Positions 40,237 through 49,794 of a DNA stretch of 61,543 bases are shown piece after piece. Made by a program: the position numbers and the translations under genes. The stretch covers positions 1 through 61,543 of the forward strand of contig NZ_BOQD01000120.1 in the NCBI RefSeq assembly GCF_018332515.1, given 5' to 3'. Within the stretch, counting starts at the first letter, position 1; each line of letters opens with the position of its first letter. The stretch is from Bacillus hominis (GTDB taxonomy: Bacteria > Bacillota > Bacilli > Bacillales > Bacillaceae_G). The notes beneath the pieces are model-generated. The model ran no database searches. It was not told where the DNA came from and was given only the letters and a program-made list of their open reading frames with translations.

Positions 40237-40347
40237 ATGAACAAGGAACAAGTATTACAAGTAACAAAAACAGATTTATTAGGATCATTAGGTGGAGCGA
40301 TAGTATTAACATCATTTATTCTATTCCTTGCAAACATATTAGTATGA
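40237..40347 (+). CDS. Small membrane peptide, type A, array copy 4, diverged (36 aa)
   Basis: MNKEQVLQVTKTDLLGSLGG then AIVLTSFILFLANILV. Same start-to-start distance (154 bp) but about a third of residues changed; the GxxxG (GSLGG) and hydrophobic pattern are kept, so selection acts on the membrane helix. Confidence 0.8.
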   Translation: MNKEQVLQVTKTDLLGSLGGAIVLTSFILFLANILV

Positions 40348-40374
40348 GAAATATAAATACAATCATTCAAAAAA

Positions 40375-40424
40375 AATAAAGACTCTAACGTATTAGTAAG
40401 TAGTTAATATGTTGGGGTCTTTTT
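40375..40424 (+). terminator. Terminator of the four-peptide array
   Basis: AAGACTCTAAC-type arm pairs with GTTGGGGTCTT, then a TTTTTT run. Confidence 0.75.
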
Positions 40425-40550
40425 TATTTTCCTCTCATATATACCCCCCAAGTATTAATATTCCCCATTACTTCAAAGAGAAAAAAGTCGAATTTTATAT
40501 ATAAGAAAAAAAGAGGAATTTGACAGAAAAGATAGAAAATTTTAAAGGTC

Positions 40551-40605
40551 AGAAATTGTTAGCCTGCTAACTAATTTCTATTAATCTATGTTGGAAGCGT
40601 TTTCG
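40551..40605 (+). promoter_or_regulatory. Inverted repeat and cre-like site before the tyrosine operon
   Basis: AGAAATTGTTAGC and GCTAACTAATTTCT form an inverted repeat at 40551-40579. TGGAAGCGTTTTCG at 40592-40605 resembles the CcpA cre consensus with one or two deviations. The rest of 40425-40550 shows only AT-rich sequence. Confidence 0.45.
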
Positions 40606-40657
40606 GTTAGGTTTAAATATGAACCATTTAATCTATTTACAGGGGGATGAAGATATT

Positions 40658-41776
40658 ATGAAACAAAAATCTATGGATACGCTAGCTGCACAAATGGAGG
40701 ATTTTTTTCCGGTACGTGATGTAGATCATATCGAATTTTACGTAGGAAATGCAAAGCAATCAAGCTATTATCTTGCGAGAGCGTTTGGATTCAAAATTGT
40801 AGCTTATTCGGGATTAGAAACAGGAAACCGTGAAAAGGTATCTTATGTTCTTGTGCAAAAGAATATGCGTTTTGTTGTGTCTGGAGCTTTAAGTAGCGAT
40901 AGCCGTATTGCAGAGTTTGTAAAGACTCATGGTGATGGAGTGAAAGATGTGGCTTTACTTGTTGATGACGTTGATAAAGCTTACTCTGAAGCGGTGAAGC
41001 GTGGCGCTGTTGCGATTGCTCCTCCTGAAGAGTTAACAGATGAGGAAGGTACCTTGAAGAAAGCGGTTATTGGTACGTATGGTGATACAATTCATACGCT
41101 CGTAGAGCGTAAAAATTATAAAGGGACATTCATGCCAGGATTTCAAAAGGTAGAGTTCAATATTCCATTTGAAGAATCCGGTTTAATTGCTGTAGACCAT
41201 GTCGTTGGTAACGTTGAGAAAATGGAAGAATGGGTTAGTTATTATGAGAACGTCATGGGATTTAAACAAATGATTCACTTTGATGATGACGATATTAGCA
41301 CAGAGTATTCGGCATTAATGTCAAAAGTTATGACGAATGGAAGCCGTATTAAGTTTCCAATTAATGAACCAGCAGACGGAAAAAGAAAGTCACAAATTCA
41401 AGAATATCTAGAGTTTTATAACGGAGCGGGTGTACAGCATCTCGCTTTATTAACAAGTGACATTGTAAAAACAATTGAAGTACTTCGTGCGAACGGTGTT
41501 GAATTTTTAGATACGCCAGATACGTATTACGATGAGTTAACTGCACGAGTGGGGAAAATTGATGAAGAAATTGATAAATTAAAAGAATTGAAGATTCTAG
41601 TAGACCGTGACGAAGAGGGTTATTTATTACAAATCTTTACGAAACCAATTGTAGATCGTCCAACATTGTTCATTGAGATTATTCAGCGTAAAGGTTCCCG
41701 TGGATTTGGAGAAGGAAACTTTAAAGCATTATTTGAATCTATTGAAAGAGAACAAGAGCGCCGCGGTAATTTATAA
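40658..41776 (+). CDS. hppD: 4-hydroxyphenylpyruvate dioxygenase
   Basis: A 372-residue non-haem iron dioxygenase that converts 4-hydroxyphenylpyruvate to homogentisate in tyrosine breakdown. Two vicinal-oxygen-chelate domains are visible; metal ligands are the His in IAVDHVVGNV, the His in GVQHLALLTSD, and the Glu in FIEIIQRKGSRGFGEGNFKALFESIE, which is the C-terminal family signature. The length is normal. The ATG at 40658 lies 11 bp after AGGGGGA. First of three genes that make the homogentisate pathway. Confidence 0.95.
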   Translation: MKQKSMDTLAAQMEDFFPVRDVDHIEFYVGNAKQSSYYLARAFGFKIVAYSGLETGNREKVSYVLVQKNMRFVVSGALSSDSRIAEFVKTHGDGVKDVALLVDDVDKAYSEAVKRGAVAIAPPEELTDEEGTLKKAVIGTYGDTIHTLVERKNYKGTFMPGFQKVEFNIPFEESGLIAVDHVVGNVEKMEEWVSYYENVMGFKQMIHFDDDDISTEYSALMSKVMTNGSRIKFPINEPADGKRKSQIQEYLEFYNGAGVQHLALLTSDIVKTIEVLRANGVEFLDTPDTYYDELTARVGKIDEEIDKLKELKILVDRDEEGYLLQIFTKPIVDRPTLFIEIIQRKGSRGFGEGNFKALFESIEREQERRGNL

Positions 41777-41786
41777 AATTTATATC

Positions 41787-41818
41787 CACCAGTAAGAATT
41801 AAGTTTTTTGCTGGTGGA
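41787..41818 (+). other. Intercistronic hairpin in the tyrosine operon
   Basis: CCACCAG and CTGGTGG pair across a 17-18-base T-rich loop between hppD and the next gene. The T-run is in the loop rather than after the stem, so it is probably not a strong terminator. Confidence 0.35.
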
Positions 41819-41847
41819 AATTTCATTTTTCATAGGGAGGAATTTTG

Positions 41848-42804
41848 ATGAAATTTGTTACATTTCGTCTTCCTTCACAAGAAATGCGAGCAGGATGGGT
41901 CCAAGGTGACAAAGTAATTGATATGAATCTTGCTAGTAATGGCACGTTACCTTCATCTATGCTCGCATTTTTAGAGAAAGCGGATGAGTATGTAGAAATA
42001 GTGCGTAATATTCAAAATCCGGAAAATGGCGTATACCCTTTAGAGGATGTGGAGCTCTTAGCTGCCATTCCAAATCCGAGTAGTATTCGGGATTTTTATG
42101 CATTTGAGCAGCACGTCAAAACAGCTCGTGGACGCCGTGGTTTAGAGGTTGTGTCTGAGTGGTATAATATCCCAGTTTTTTATTTTACAAATCATCGTGC
42201 TGTTATTGGTCCAGAAGCTTCTATTACTGGTCCAAAACATTCTCAAAAACTTGATTATGAATTAGAGATAGCTTGCGTAATCGGGAAAGAAGGAAGAAAT
42301 ATTTCTCGTGAACGAGCAGAAGAATATATTTTTGGTTATTGCATTATGAATGACTGGAGTGCTAGGGATTTACAGGCTACAGAGATGAAAGTAGGGCTCG
42401 GTCCGGCGAAAGGGAAAGACTTTGCAACTTCATTAGGAGCGTATCTCGTTACGAAAGAAGAATTAGACGTTTATCGTAATGGTGATCGTTATAATTTAGA
42501 GATGACTGCGCATGTAAATGGCCAACTTTTATCAAAGGGGAACTTCCAAGATATTTATTATACGTTTGCTGAAATGATTGAGCGTGCTTCGCAAGATGTT
42601 ACGTTATACCCAGGAGATGTCATCGGCTCTGGAACGGTAGGTACGGGCTGTATTTTAGAGCTTGGTACGGAAGAATGGTTGCAAGATGGTGATGTCGTCG
42701 AGCTCACAATTACTGGTTTAGGTATATTACGTAATACGGTGAAAAAAGAGACGAAAGCAGGTGATGGGCATGTTTTATCGTCACATGGGGGAGCTACCTC
42801 ATAA
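41848..42804 (+). CDS. Fumarylacetoacetate hydrolase family protein
   Basis: A 318-residue FAH-superfamily enzyme. The core has HRAVIGPEASITGPK, LDYELEIACVIGKEGRNIS (metal-binding Glu cluster), GYCIMNDWSARDLQATEM and GPAKGKDFATSLG, followed by PGDVIGSGTVGTGC. By context it cleaves (maleyl/fumaryl)acetoacetate at the end of tyrosine degradation. The ATG at 41848 follows AGGGAGG. Its 3' end overlaps the homogentisate dioxygenase start by 35 bp, so translation is coupled. No maleylacetoacetate isomerase gene is nearby. Confidence 0.9.
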   Translation: MKFVTFRLPSQEMRAGWVQGDKVIDMNLASNGTLPSSMLAFLEKADEYVEIVRNIQNPENGVYPLEDVELLAAIPNPSSIRDFYAFEQHVKTARGRRGLEVVSEWYNIPVFYFTNHRAVIGPEASITGPKHSQKLDYELEIACVIGKEGRNISRERAEEYIFGYCIMNDWSARDLQATEMKVGLGPAKGKDFATSLGAYLVTKEELDVYRNGDRYNLEMTAHVNGQLLSKGNFQDIYYTFAEMIERASQDVTLYPGDVIGSGTVGTGCILELGTEEWLQDGDVVELTITGLGILRNTVKKETKAGDGHVLSSHGGATS

Positions 42805-43942
42805 ACGACATGTGCAGTTTCGTAAAAAGGATGGATCGCTTTATCGTGAACAGGTAATGGGAACGAAAGGTTTTTCAGGTACACAATCTATTTTGTATCA
42901 TCATTATATGCCAACTGAAGTAGGACATGCGGCATTGTCGCATTCTTGTCAGTTACAGTATGAGGAAGGTGTTGCTCTTGCTCATCGCCATTTTCGCACA
43001 AAAGAGAGTAGAAAAACTGGTGATGCAGTAAGTGGCAGGACTTTCATATTAGGAAATGAGGACCTCTTAATCGGTATAGTAAATCCAACAGAAAAAATGG
43101 ATTATTTCTATCGTAACGGCGATGGCGATGAAATGCTATTTGTTCATTACGGAACTGGAAAAATCGAGACGATGTTTGGAACGATTCATTATAGAAAAGG
43201 TGATTATGTAACGATTCCAATTGGAACGATTTATCGTGTTATTCCAGATGAGGGAGAGACTAAGTTTCTTGTTGTAGAGGCAAATAGTCAAATTACAACA
43301 CCGCGTCGCTATCGCAATGAATATGGGCAATTATTAGAGCATAGTCCGTTTTGTGAAAGAGATATTCGTGGTCCGGAGAAGTTGGAGACATATGATGAAA
43401 AAGGTGAGTTTGTCGTAATGACAAAGTCGAGAGGGTATATGCATAAGCATGTTTTAGGACACCACCCGTTAGATGTTGTTGGATGGGATGGATATTTATA
43501 TCCATGGGTCTTTAATGTAGAGGATTTTGAACCAATTACAGGTCGTATTCATCAGCCACCACCAGTACATCAAACATTTGAAGGTCATAATTTTGTTATT
43601 TGCTCCTTCGTACCACGTCTATATGATTATCATCCAGAATCAATTCCGGCACCGTATTATCATAGTAATGTGAATAGTGATGAAGTACTTTACTATGTAG
43701 AAGGTAACTTTATGAGCCGAAAAGGTGTGGAAGAAGGTTCTGTTACACTTCACCCGAGTGGTATTCCTCATGGACCGCATCCTGGAAAAACAGAAGCGAG
43801 CATAGGGAAGAAAGAAACACTGGAATTAGCTGTTATGATAGACACTTTCCGACCGCTGCGTATTGTAAAACAAGCACATGAGACGGAAGATGAGAAGTAT
43901 ATGTATAGCTGGATTGAAGAGGATTCATATACTGTGAAATAA
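42770..43942 (+). CDS. hmgA: Homogentisate 1,2-dioxygenase
   Basis: A 390-residue ring-cleaving dioxygenase that turns homogentisate into maleylacetoacetate. Cupin-type iron ligands: HPSGIPHGPHPG near residue 330, and YHSNVNSDEVLYYVEGNF. Also visible are RRYRNEYGQLLEHSPFCERD and HQPPPVHQTFEG. The ATG at 42770 (MFYRHMGELPHKRH) follows AGGTGATGG and overlaps the upstream gene. The bacterial-type protein is shorter than the eukaryotic enzyme, as usual in Bacillus. A terminator follows. Confidence 0.92.
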   Translation: MFYRHMGELPHKRHVQFRKKDGSLYREQVMGTKGFSGTQSILYHHYMPTEVGHAALSHSCQLQYEEGVALAHRHFRTKESRKTGDAVSGRTFILGNEDLLIGIVNPTEKMDYFYRNGDGDEMLFVHYGTGKIETMFGTIHYRKGDYVTIPIGTIYRVIPDEGETKFLVVEANSQITTPRRYRNEYGQLLEHSPFCERDIRGPEKLETYDEKGEFVVMTKSRGYMHKHVLGHHPLDVVGWDGYLYPWVFNVEDFEPITGRIHQPPPVHQTFEGHNFVICSFVPRLYDYHPESIPAPYYHSNVNSDEVLYYVEGNFMSRKGVEEGSVTLHPSGIPHGPHPGKTEASIGKKETLELAVMIDTFRPLRIVKQAHETEDEKYMYSWIEEDSYTVK

Positions 43943-43944
43943 GT

Positions 43945-43983
43945 AAAAGAGGCATGCTCAATTAAGGAGCATGCCTCTTTTAT
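43945..43983 (+). terminator. Terminator of the tyrosine operon
   Basis: AAAAGAGGCATGCTC, loop AATTAAG, GAGCATGCCTCTTTT. Confidence 0.88.
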
Positions 43984-44114
43984 GGAATCGACATGTATAA
44001 TAATACCAAACACAGTTATGAAAAGATATATAGATATGATTGTGTGAATCTTTTTGTAGAAAGAAAGGGTATAGTGCGTATCTCGATAGTTTTCTGTTTA
44101 TTTCGACAAAAGTA

Positions 44115-44144
44115 TTGACTAAGAAACGTGTCGTGGGTAAAATG
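44115..44144 (+). promoter_or_regulatory. Sigma-A promoter of the amino-acid permease gene
   Basis: TTGACT, 17-bp spacer, TAAAAT. It lies about 50 bp before the start codon. Confidence 0.65.
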
Positions 44145-44194
44145 AGAAAAGTAAATTAAATTTTCAGAAAACTAAAAACATGGAGGAGCACAGT

Positions 44195-45610
44195 ATGAAG
44201 CAAATTTTTCAAAAGAAGCCGATTTCAACGTTACTGCAAGAAAGTAAACAAAAGACATTATCGAGAACGTTAGGGGCACTTGATTTAACAATGCTTGGAA
44301 TCGGAGCAATTGTTGGAACTGGTATTTTTGTTCTTACTGGCGTTGTAGCAGCGAAACATTCTGGACCAGCTATTATATTATCATTTGCTATAGCTGCATT
44401 AGCCTGCGCTTTTGCTGCATTTTGTTACGCTGAATTTGCTTCTTCAGTTCCTGTCTCAGGGAGTGTTTACACGTACACGTATGCGACGATGGGAGAAGTA
44501 TTTGCATTCTTAATTGGATGGGATTTAATGCTCGAGTATTTATTAGCTACATCAGCTGTAGCAAATGGATGGTCAGCGTATTTTCAATCGTTATTAAAGG
44601 GATTTGGGATTCATATTCCGACCATTCTCTCCTCGGCCCCTGGTACAGGAAAGGGTGGAATAATTGATTTACCTGCAGTTCTAATTATTTTAGTTATGAC
44701 GGTTCTTTTATCTAGAGGTGTTCGTGAAAGTGCACGTGTAAATAATATAATGGTATTTATTAAACTAGCAGTTGTTCTCATTTTTATCTTCGCTGGATTT
44801 AATTATGTAAAACCTGAAAATTGGACACCTTTTATGCCATTTGGATTAGATGGTGTAATGGCTGGAGCAGCTACAGTTTTCTTCGCATTCATTGGATTTG
44901 ATGCTGTATCAACAGCCGCAGAAGAAGTGAAGCGTCCACAACGCGATTTGCCGATTGGAATTATTGCATCGTTACTAGTTTGTACGGTTCTTTACATTGT
45001 TGTTTCACTTATTTTGACAGGGATTGTTCCATACGGTCAGTTGAATATATCAGATCCAGTTGCTTTCGCACTTCAATTTATTGGACAAGATAGTTTGGCG
45101 GGAGTGATCTCAGTAGGGGCAATTACAGGAATTACAACTGTAATGCTAGTTATGATGTATGGGCAAGTTCGTGTTTCATATGCAATGAGCAGAGATGGAT
45201 TGTTGCCGAAACGTCTTGCTAAAGTTCATCCGAAATTTAAAACACCATTTTTAAATACATGGACAACTGGTATTATTGCAGCACTTATTTCAGGATTAAT
45301 AGATTTAAATGTTTTAGCACACCTTGTAAATATGGGGACTTTGTCAGCCTTTGCACTTGTTGCTGTTGCTGTCATTGTGATGAGAAGAACTCATCCTGAT
45401 TTACCAAGGGCGTTTAAGGCGCCGCTCGTACCATTTTTACCAGCGTTAACAGTTATCTTTTGCTTATATTTGATGCTTCAATTATCAGCAACAGCTTGGA
45501 TTAGTTTTGGTGTTTGGATGGTTATCGGTGTAGTAGTTTATTTCGCATATAGTAGAAAGCGTAGCGTTTTAAATAGTAGTAAAAAAGAGGAAGATGTAGC
45601 GAATTTATAA
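44195..45610 (+). CDS. APC-family amino acid permease (YfnA-like)
   Basis: A 471-residue permease with about 12 helices. The start region has TLSRTLGALDLTMLGIGAIV and GTGIFVLTG, the APC signature, followed by SGPAIILSFAIAALACAFAA and PVSGSVYTYTYATMGE. It belongs to the cationic amino acid transporter subgroup. It follows the tyrosine operon but has its own promoter and terminator, so a link to aromatic amino acids is only a possibility. Start at ATG 44195 after GGAGGAGC. Confidence 0.9.
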   Translation: MKQIFQKKPISTLLQESKQKTLSRTLGALDLTMLGIGAIVGTGIFVLTGVVAAKHSGPAIILSFAIAALACAFAAFCYAEFASSVPVSGSVYTYTYATMGEVFAFLIGWDLMLEYLLATSAVANGWSAYFQSLLKGFGIHIPTILSSAPGTGKGGIIDLPAVLIILVMTVLLSRGVRESARVNNIMVFIKLAVVLIFIFAGFNYVKPENWTPFMPFGLDGVMAGAATVFFAFIGFDAVSTAAEEVKRPQRDLPIGIIASLLVCTVLYIVVSLILTGIVPYGQLNISDPVAFALQFIGQDSLAGVISVGAITGITTVMLVMMYGQVRVSYAMSRDGLLPKRLAKVHPKFKTPFLNTWTTGIIAALISGLIDLNVLAHLVNMGTLSAFALVAVAVIVMRRTHPDLPRAFKAPLVPFLPALTVIFCLYLMLQLSATAWISFGVWMVIGVVVYFAYSRKRSVLNSSKKEEDVANL

Positions 45611-45611
45611 G

Positions 45612-45654
45612 GAAAAGATCCGTTCTAATGGGATTAGAACGGATCTTTTATTTT
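45612..45654 (+). terminator. Terminator of the permease gene
   Basis: AAAAGATCCGTTCTAAT, loop GGG, ATTAGAACGGATCTTTT. Confidence 0.88.
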
Positions 45655-45715
45655 GAAAATTTACACTTTTCTAAAAATGTTATAGAATAATGTGTGGTGA
45701 ATTAGGGGGGAAGAT

Positions 45716-46990
45716 ATGAGAAATACGTGGCGAGAGTTACGAGAAATGGACCGAAACATATGGATTCGGTTTATTGGCGAAACGTTAAATGGAATTGCAA
45801 TGATGATGTTGATGCCTTTTTTTGCACTATATTTAAAAGATAAGGTGGATTCGTTATTGGAAGTAGGCGTTATTATGGCACTTTCTCCAATTGCGGCAAG
45901 TTTCGGTTCCCTTCTTGGAGGGAGAATTGCTGATATATATGGAAGAAAGCCCATAATGATCTTTTCAATGGTGAGTAATGCGTTGTTAATGCTAGGTTTT
46001 TTATTTATAGAAGGATTTATTCCTTATGCTATTTTATCTATTTTTTTAGGACTCAGTAATTCATTATTTCATCCCGCTGCATCAGCGATGGTTGCGGATG
46101 TAACAGCACCTGAAAAAAGAACCGAGGCATACGGTTTATTGCGGATGGGACATAATATTGGCGCTGCAATTGGGCCGATAATGGGGGCATCGGTAGTTGT
46201 GCTTTCAAAAAATCTTGTGTTTATTATTGCTTCATCCACAATGCTATTTTATGCACTAATTGTGCTAGTTTTTATTCAAGAAACAATGCCGAAAGTTACC
46301 GATGAAAATCCGGAGAATAAAGATGAAAAAACAGGAGCAGTTTGGAAAATTGTATTTCGAGACAAAGCATTAATGATTTATTTATTAGCAGGTATCATTA
46401 TCTCGATGGGATTTTCTCAAACAGAGGGGATGTTGCCGCTTCACTTTGATAATGAAATGAAAGATATATTTGGGGAAAATAATCCGTATCCATATTTAAT
46501 GGCCTTAAATGGTTTGTTAGTTGTTTTATTTCAATTTCAAATTTCAAAATGGGCAACAGATAAACCAGTTGGAAAGACGATGTTATATGGCGCTTGTTTA
46601 TTTGGGATTGGCTTGTTCTTTATCGGATGGTTACCGAAGTGGTTTGGGATGGGCGGAGCAAACGCTACAGTTACTCTCATAACGTTGTTCAGCGTATATG
46701 CGGTATATACGCTAGGTGAAATGATTATGTCTCCAGTACAGATGACGTTTGTGGCGAATTTAGCACCAGAACATCTTCGTGGAACTTATATGGGGGCAGC
46801 AAGCTTACAATGGATTACAGGAAATGCATTCGGTCCGCTTCTCGGTGGTTTTTTATTGGATCAATTACTTGGGCACATTTTATTTACAATTTTAGGTGTG
46901 GGATGTGTAGTTGCGGGTTGTATATACATTTCTTTAGACCGTCTTGTTGAGCAGAGGCAAAAGGATACGCTTACGAAACAGTCTTCTTGA
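45716..46990 (+). CDS. MFS transporter (MdtH/YttB-like)
   Basis: A 424-residue major facilitator protein with 12 predicted helices. FGSLLGGRIADIYGRKPIM carries the loop 2-3 signature, AYGLLRMGHNIGAAIGPIMG is the exporter-type motif, and the second half repeats the pattern (AGIIISMGFSQTEGMLPLHF). It probably exports a drug or metabolite; substrate unknown. AGGGGGGAAG precedes the start. Its stop codon directly abuts a reversed bcr1-like repeat (TGATAAAGTG). Confidence 0.88.
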   Translation: MRNTWRELREMDRNIWIRFIGETLNGIAMMMLMPFFALYLKDKVDSLLEVGVIMALSPIAASFGSLLGGRIADIYGRKPIMIFSMVSNALLMLGFLFIEGFIPYAILSIFLGLSNSLFHPAASAMVADVTAPEKRTEAYGLLRMGHNIGAAIGPIMGASVVVLSKNLVFIIASSTMLFYALIVLVFIQETMPKVTDENPENKDEKTGAVWKIVFRDKALMIYLLAGIIISMGFSQTEGMLPLHFDNEMKDIFGENNPYPYLMALNGLLVVLFQFQISKWATDKPVGKTMLYGACLFGIGLFFIGWLPKWFGMGGANATVTLITLFSVYAVYTLGEMIMSPVQMTFVANLAPEHLRGTYMGAASLQWITGNAFGPLLGGFLLDQLLGHILFTILGVGCVVAGCIYISLDRLVEQRQKDTLTKQSS

Positions 46991-47043
46991 TAAAGTGAAA
47001 CTCTAATCATTGTTTTTTCATCCTTCGCAAATAGTGGGATAAT
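46990..47043 (-). repeat. bcr1-like repeat, short reversed copy
   Basis: ATAAAGTGAAACTCTAATCA at the left and CGCAAATAGTGGGATAAT at the right: the reverse complement of the ends of the other copies with little between. The remaining sequence to 47268 shows only the ddl promoter region. Confidence 0.6.
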
Positions 47044-47268
47044 ATAGGTGACATACACCAAAAGGGGATTTCTACATATTTTAGGTACATAACTAGATCA
47101 GATTGCAATCTTACTTTAAAGTTTAATTTTGTTTAGTCATGTAGAAAACCAATAAGTGGTGTCTTTTAATTATTTGTGAAAGTTACATTTTATTTCAAAT
47201 AGGAACTACCTATTTTTATAAAAAGTGCTAAAATAGAAAAATGAAAACGATTGGTTAGGGTGATTTCA

Positions 47269-48357
47269 TTGACAAAAATTAAATTAGGTTTATTATATGG
47301 TGGAAAATCAGCTGAGCATCAAGTTTCGTTACAGACGGCTCTTGCTGCTATTAAAGCATTAAATCAAGATAAATTCGAGATTCATCCAATTTATATTACA
47401 GAACAAGGTCAGTGGATGCGCGGTGAGCGTATTGAAGGCGAAGTAACAACTGTTGAAGCATTACAAATGAGTGGAGAAGAAAATACAATCTCTCCTGTAT
47501 CATTAAGTACAGAAATTATCCCAACTGCAAATTCTAAACAAGAAGATGCAATTGATGTTATTTTCCCGTTATTACATGGACCGAATGGTGAAGATGGAAC
47601 AGTACAAGGATTATTAGAATTATTGAACATTCCATATGTAGGTAACGGTGTATTAGCATCATCTGCTGGTATGGATAAAGTTGTTATGAAAAACATCTTT
47701 GCAGAAGCTGGATTGAAACAAGCGAAATATGCATCTTTCATTCGTAGCGCCTGGGAAAAAGATCGTGAAACAGCGTATGAAAAAGTAGAAGAAGTATTAG
47801 GATATCCTTGCTTCGTAAAACCAGCAAACCTTGGTTCAAGTGTTGGTATTAATAAGTGTAACGATCGTGAAGAGCTTGAGAATGCATTCGAAGAGGCATT
47901 CCAATTTGACCGTAAAATTATTGTAGAAGAAAATATTGTAGGTCGTGAAGTAGAAGTTGGTGTATTAGGTAATGATGAGCCGAAATGTTCAGTTGTAGGT
48001 GAAATTGTACCGAAAAAAGATTTTTATGATTACAAATCGAAATACATCGATGGCGATACAGCATTAATTATCCCAGCTGAAATGACAGAAGAAGAGTCTA
48101 ATGTAATTAAGCGAGATGCAATTATTGCATTCCAATCATTAGATGGTGCGGGCTTAACACGAGCTGATTTCTTCTTAACGAAAGATGGAGAAGTATATAT
48201 TAACGAAGTGAACACAATGCCAGGATTCACGCCGTTTAGTATGTTCCCTCTATTATGGCAACATACAGGGTTACCGTATCCGGAATTAATTGAAGAGCTA
48301 ATTAGTTTAGCGATTGAGCGTCACGAAGAAAAACAAAAAATTAAATATACAATCTAA
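47269..48357 (+). CDS. ddl: D-alanine--D-alanine ligase
   Basis: A cytosolic ATP-grasp ligase of 362 residues that makes D-Ala-D-Ala for peptidoglycan. Motifs: [70 protein letters not shown] and [20 protein letters not shown] (metal ligands), [11 protein letters not shown]. The start is TTG at 47269 with TTAGGGTG upstream, which matches the usual N-terminus. It is followed by murF, the next enzyme in the pathway, as in B. subtilis. Confidence 0.95.
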   Translation: MTKIKLGLLYGGKSAEHQVSLQTALAAIKALNQDKFEIHPIYITEQGQWMRGERIEGEVTTVEALQMSGEENTISPVSLSTEIIPTANSKQEDAIDVIFPLLHGPNGEDGTVQGLLELLNIPYVGNGVLASSAGMDKVVMKNIFAEAGLKQAKYASFIRSAWEKDRETAYEKVEEVLGYPCFVKPANLGSSVGINKCNDREELENAFEEAFQFDRKIIVEENIVGREVEVGVLGNDEPKCSVVGEIVPKKDFYDYKSKYIDGDTALIIPAEMTEEESNVIKRDAIIAFQSLDGAGLTRADFFLTKDGEVYINEVNTMPGFTPFSMFPLLWQHTGLPYPELIEELISLAIERHEEKQKIKYTI

Positions 48358-48363
48358 CAAAAA

Positions 48364-48398
48364 AGGAGGAAGCACTATTCGGAGGAATAGTGCTTCCT
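48364..48398 (+). other. Hairpin between ddl and murF
   Basis: GAGGAAGCACTATTC, loop GGAGG, AATAGTGCTTCCTC is a 14-bp perfect stem with no T-run. It may be a processing or attenuation element rather than a terminator. Confidence 0.5.
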
Positions 48399-48417
48399 CT
48401 ATGTAAGGAGTGTTTTC

Positions 48418-49794
48418 ATGATAAATCGAACGTTAAAACAAGTAGAGCAGATGATAAATGGTACTGGATTAGCAGAGCAGTATGAGGGAATTACTATACA
48501 AGGAGTGTCTATTGATACGAGGAAAATTGAAAAAGGAAATTTATATGTTCCGATTCAAGGTGAACGTTTCGATGGACATGCTTTTGTAGATAAAGCTGTT
48601 GAAAACGGGGCGATTGCTACATTATGGATGAAAGATGTAGAAAATCCGCCTGAAAATCTTCCAGTTATTTTTGTAGAAGATACACTAGCAGCATTGCAAA
48701 TGTTAGCGAAAAACTATCGTGATCAATTGGATGTAAAAGTTGTTGGTGTAACGGGTAGTAATGGTAAAACATCTACGAAAGATATTGTAACGAGTCTTCT
48801 TGCGACTAAATTTAAAGTTCAAAAAACAGAAGGTAATTTCAATAACCATATCGGTTTACCCCTTACTATTTTAAATTTAGAGGAAAATACAGAAGTAGCT
48901 GTATTAGAAATGGGCATGTCAAGCCAAGGAGAAATTGAATTTCTATCTAAGTTAGCTCGTCCTAATGCAGCTATTATCACGAACATTGGTGAGGCGCACT
49001 TAATGGATTTAGGCTCTCGTGAGGCGATTGCTGAAGCGAAGTTAGAAATTGTTACAGGTTTACAAAAGGGTGGCGTGTTCGTATATAATGGAGATGAGCC
49101 GCTATTAACGAATCGTGTTCCAGAAATGAATTTAGCAGCAGAAACAGTTACATTTGGTGATGCGAGAGCAAATGATTACTATCCAACTACTGTAACATTA
49201 CAGGCAACTGGAACACACTTTAAGATGAACAGGGATGAAACTTTGTCATTCTATCTACCAGTGCTAGGAAAGCATAATGTATATAATACACTTGCTTCAA
49301 TGGCAATTGCGAAACATTTTGGTGTAACGTGGGAAGAAATGAAAAAAGGTTTAGTAACACTTCAAATGACAGGTATGCGTATGGAAATTGTAAAAACAGA
49401 TAGTGGTTTAACAATTATCAATGATGCCTATAATGCAAGTCCGACGGCTATGGAAGCTGCGTTCCACCTAATGAATGGATTAGATGGATTTGCTAAAAAA
49501 ATTGTTGTGCTTGGTGATATGTTAGAACTTGGTAATCAAGAAGTGCAATTTCATTATGAAGTAGGTAAATTAATTGATCCAGCAAAAATTTCATATGTAT
49601 TCACATATGGTAAATTAGGGGCTCAAATTGCTGAAGGAGCAAAAATTAATTTCCCTAAAGAACGTGTAACAGCGTATGAAAACAAAGAAGAACTTGTAAA
49701 AGACTTACAAGCAGTAGTTGATGCAAAAGATGTCGTGCTAGTAAAGGCGTCTCGCGGTATGAAATTAGAAGAAGTTATAGCGATGTTGAAATAA
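48418..49794 (+). CDS. murF: UDP-N-acetylmuramoyl-tripeptide--D-alanyl-D-alanine ligase
   Basis: A 458-residue Mur ligase. N-terminal UDP-binding domain (GVSIDTRKIEKGNLYVPIQG), ATP-binding loop VVGVTGSNGKTSTKD, EGNFNNHIGLPLTIL, the metal-binding ALEMGMS-type segment (VLEMGMSSQGEIEFL), GEAHLMDLGSREAIAEAKLE, and the C-terminal NDAYNASPTAMEAAF. It adds D-Ala-D-Ala, the product of the preceding gene, to the UDP-MurNAc tripeptide. AAGGAG lies upstream of the ATG. Confidence 0.95.
   Translation: MINRTLKQVEQMINGTGLAEQYEGITIQGVSIDTRKIEKGNLYVPIQGERFDGHAFVDKAVENGAIATLWMKDVENPPENLPVIFVEDTLAALQMLAKNYRDQLDVKVVGVTGSNGKTSTKDIVTSLLATKFKVQKTEGNFNNHIGLPLTILNLEENTEVAVLEMGMSSQGEIEFLSKLARPNAAIITNIGEAHLMDLGSREAIAEAKLEIVTGLQKGGVFVYNGDEPLLTNRVPEMNLAAETVTFGDARANDYYPTTVTLQATGTHFKMNRDETLSFYLPVLGKHNVYNTLASMAIAKHFGVTWEEMKKGLVTLQMTGMRMEIVKTDSGLTIINDAYNASPTAMEAAFHLMNGLDGFAKKIVVLGDMLELGNQEVQFHYEVGKLIDPAKISYVFTYGKLGAQIAEGAKINFPKERVTAYENKEELVKDLQAVVDAKDVVLVKASRGMKLEEVIAMLK

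Noticed and set aside
39775-40347. Regular 154-bp repeats as a CRISPR array
   Set aside because: The units are coding, far longer than CRISPR repeats, with no unique spacers; each has an RBS and start codon.
44060-44150. TCGATAGT before the amino-acid permease as another member of the peptide regulon
   Set aside because: No CTTACA-N4-TGTAAG palindrome at 18 bp and no -10 at 19 bp; an ordinary TTGACT/TAAAAT promoter is present instead.
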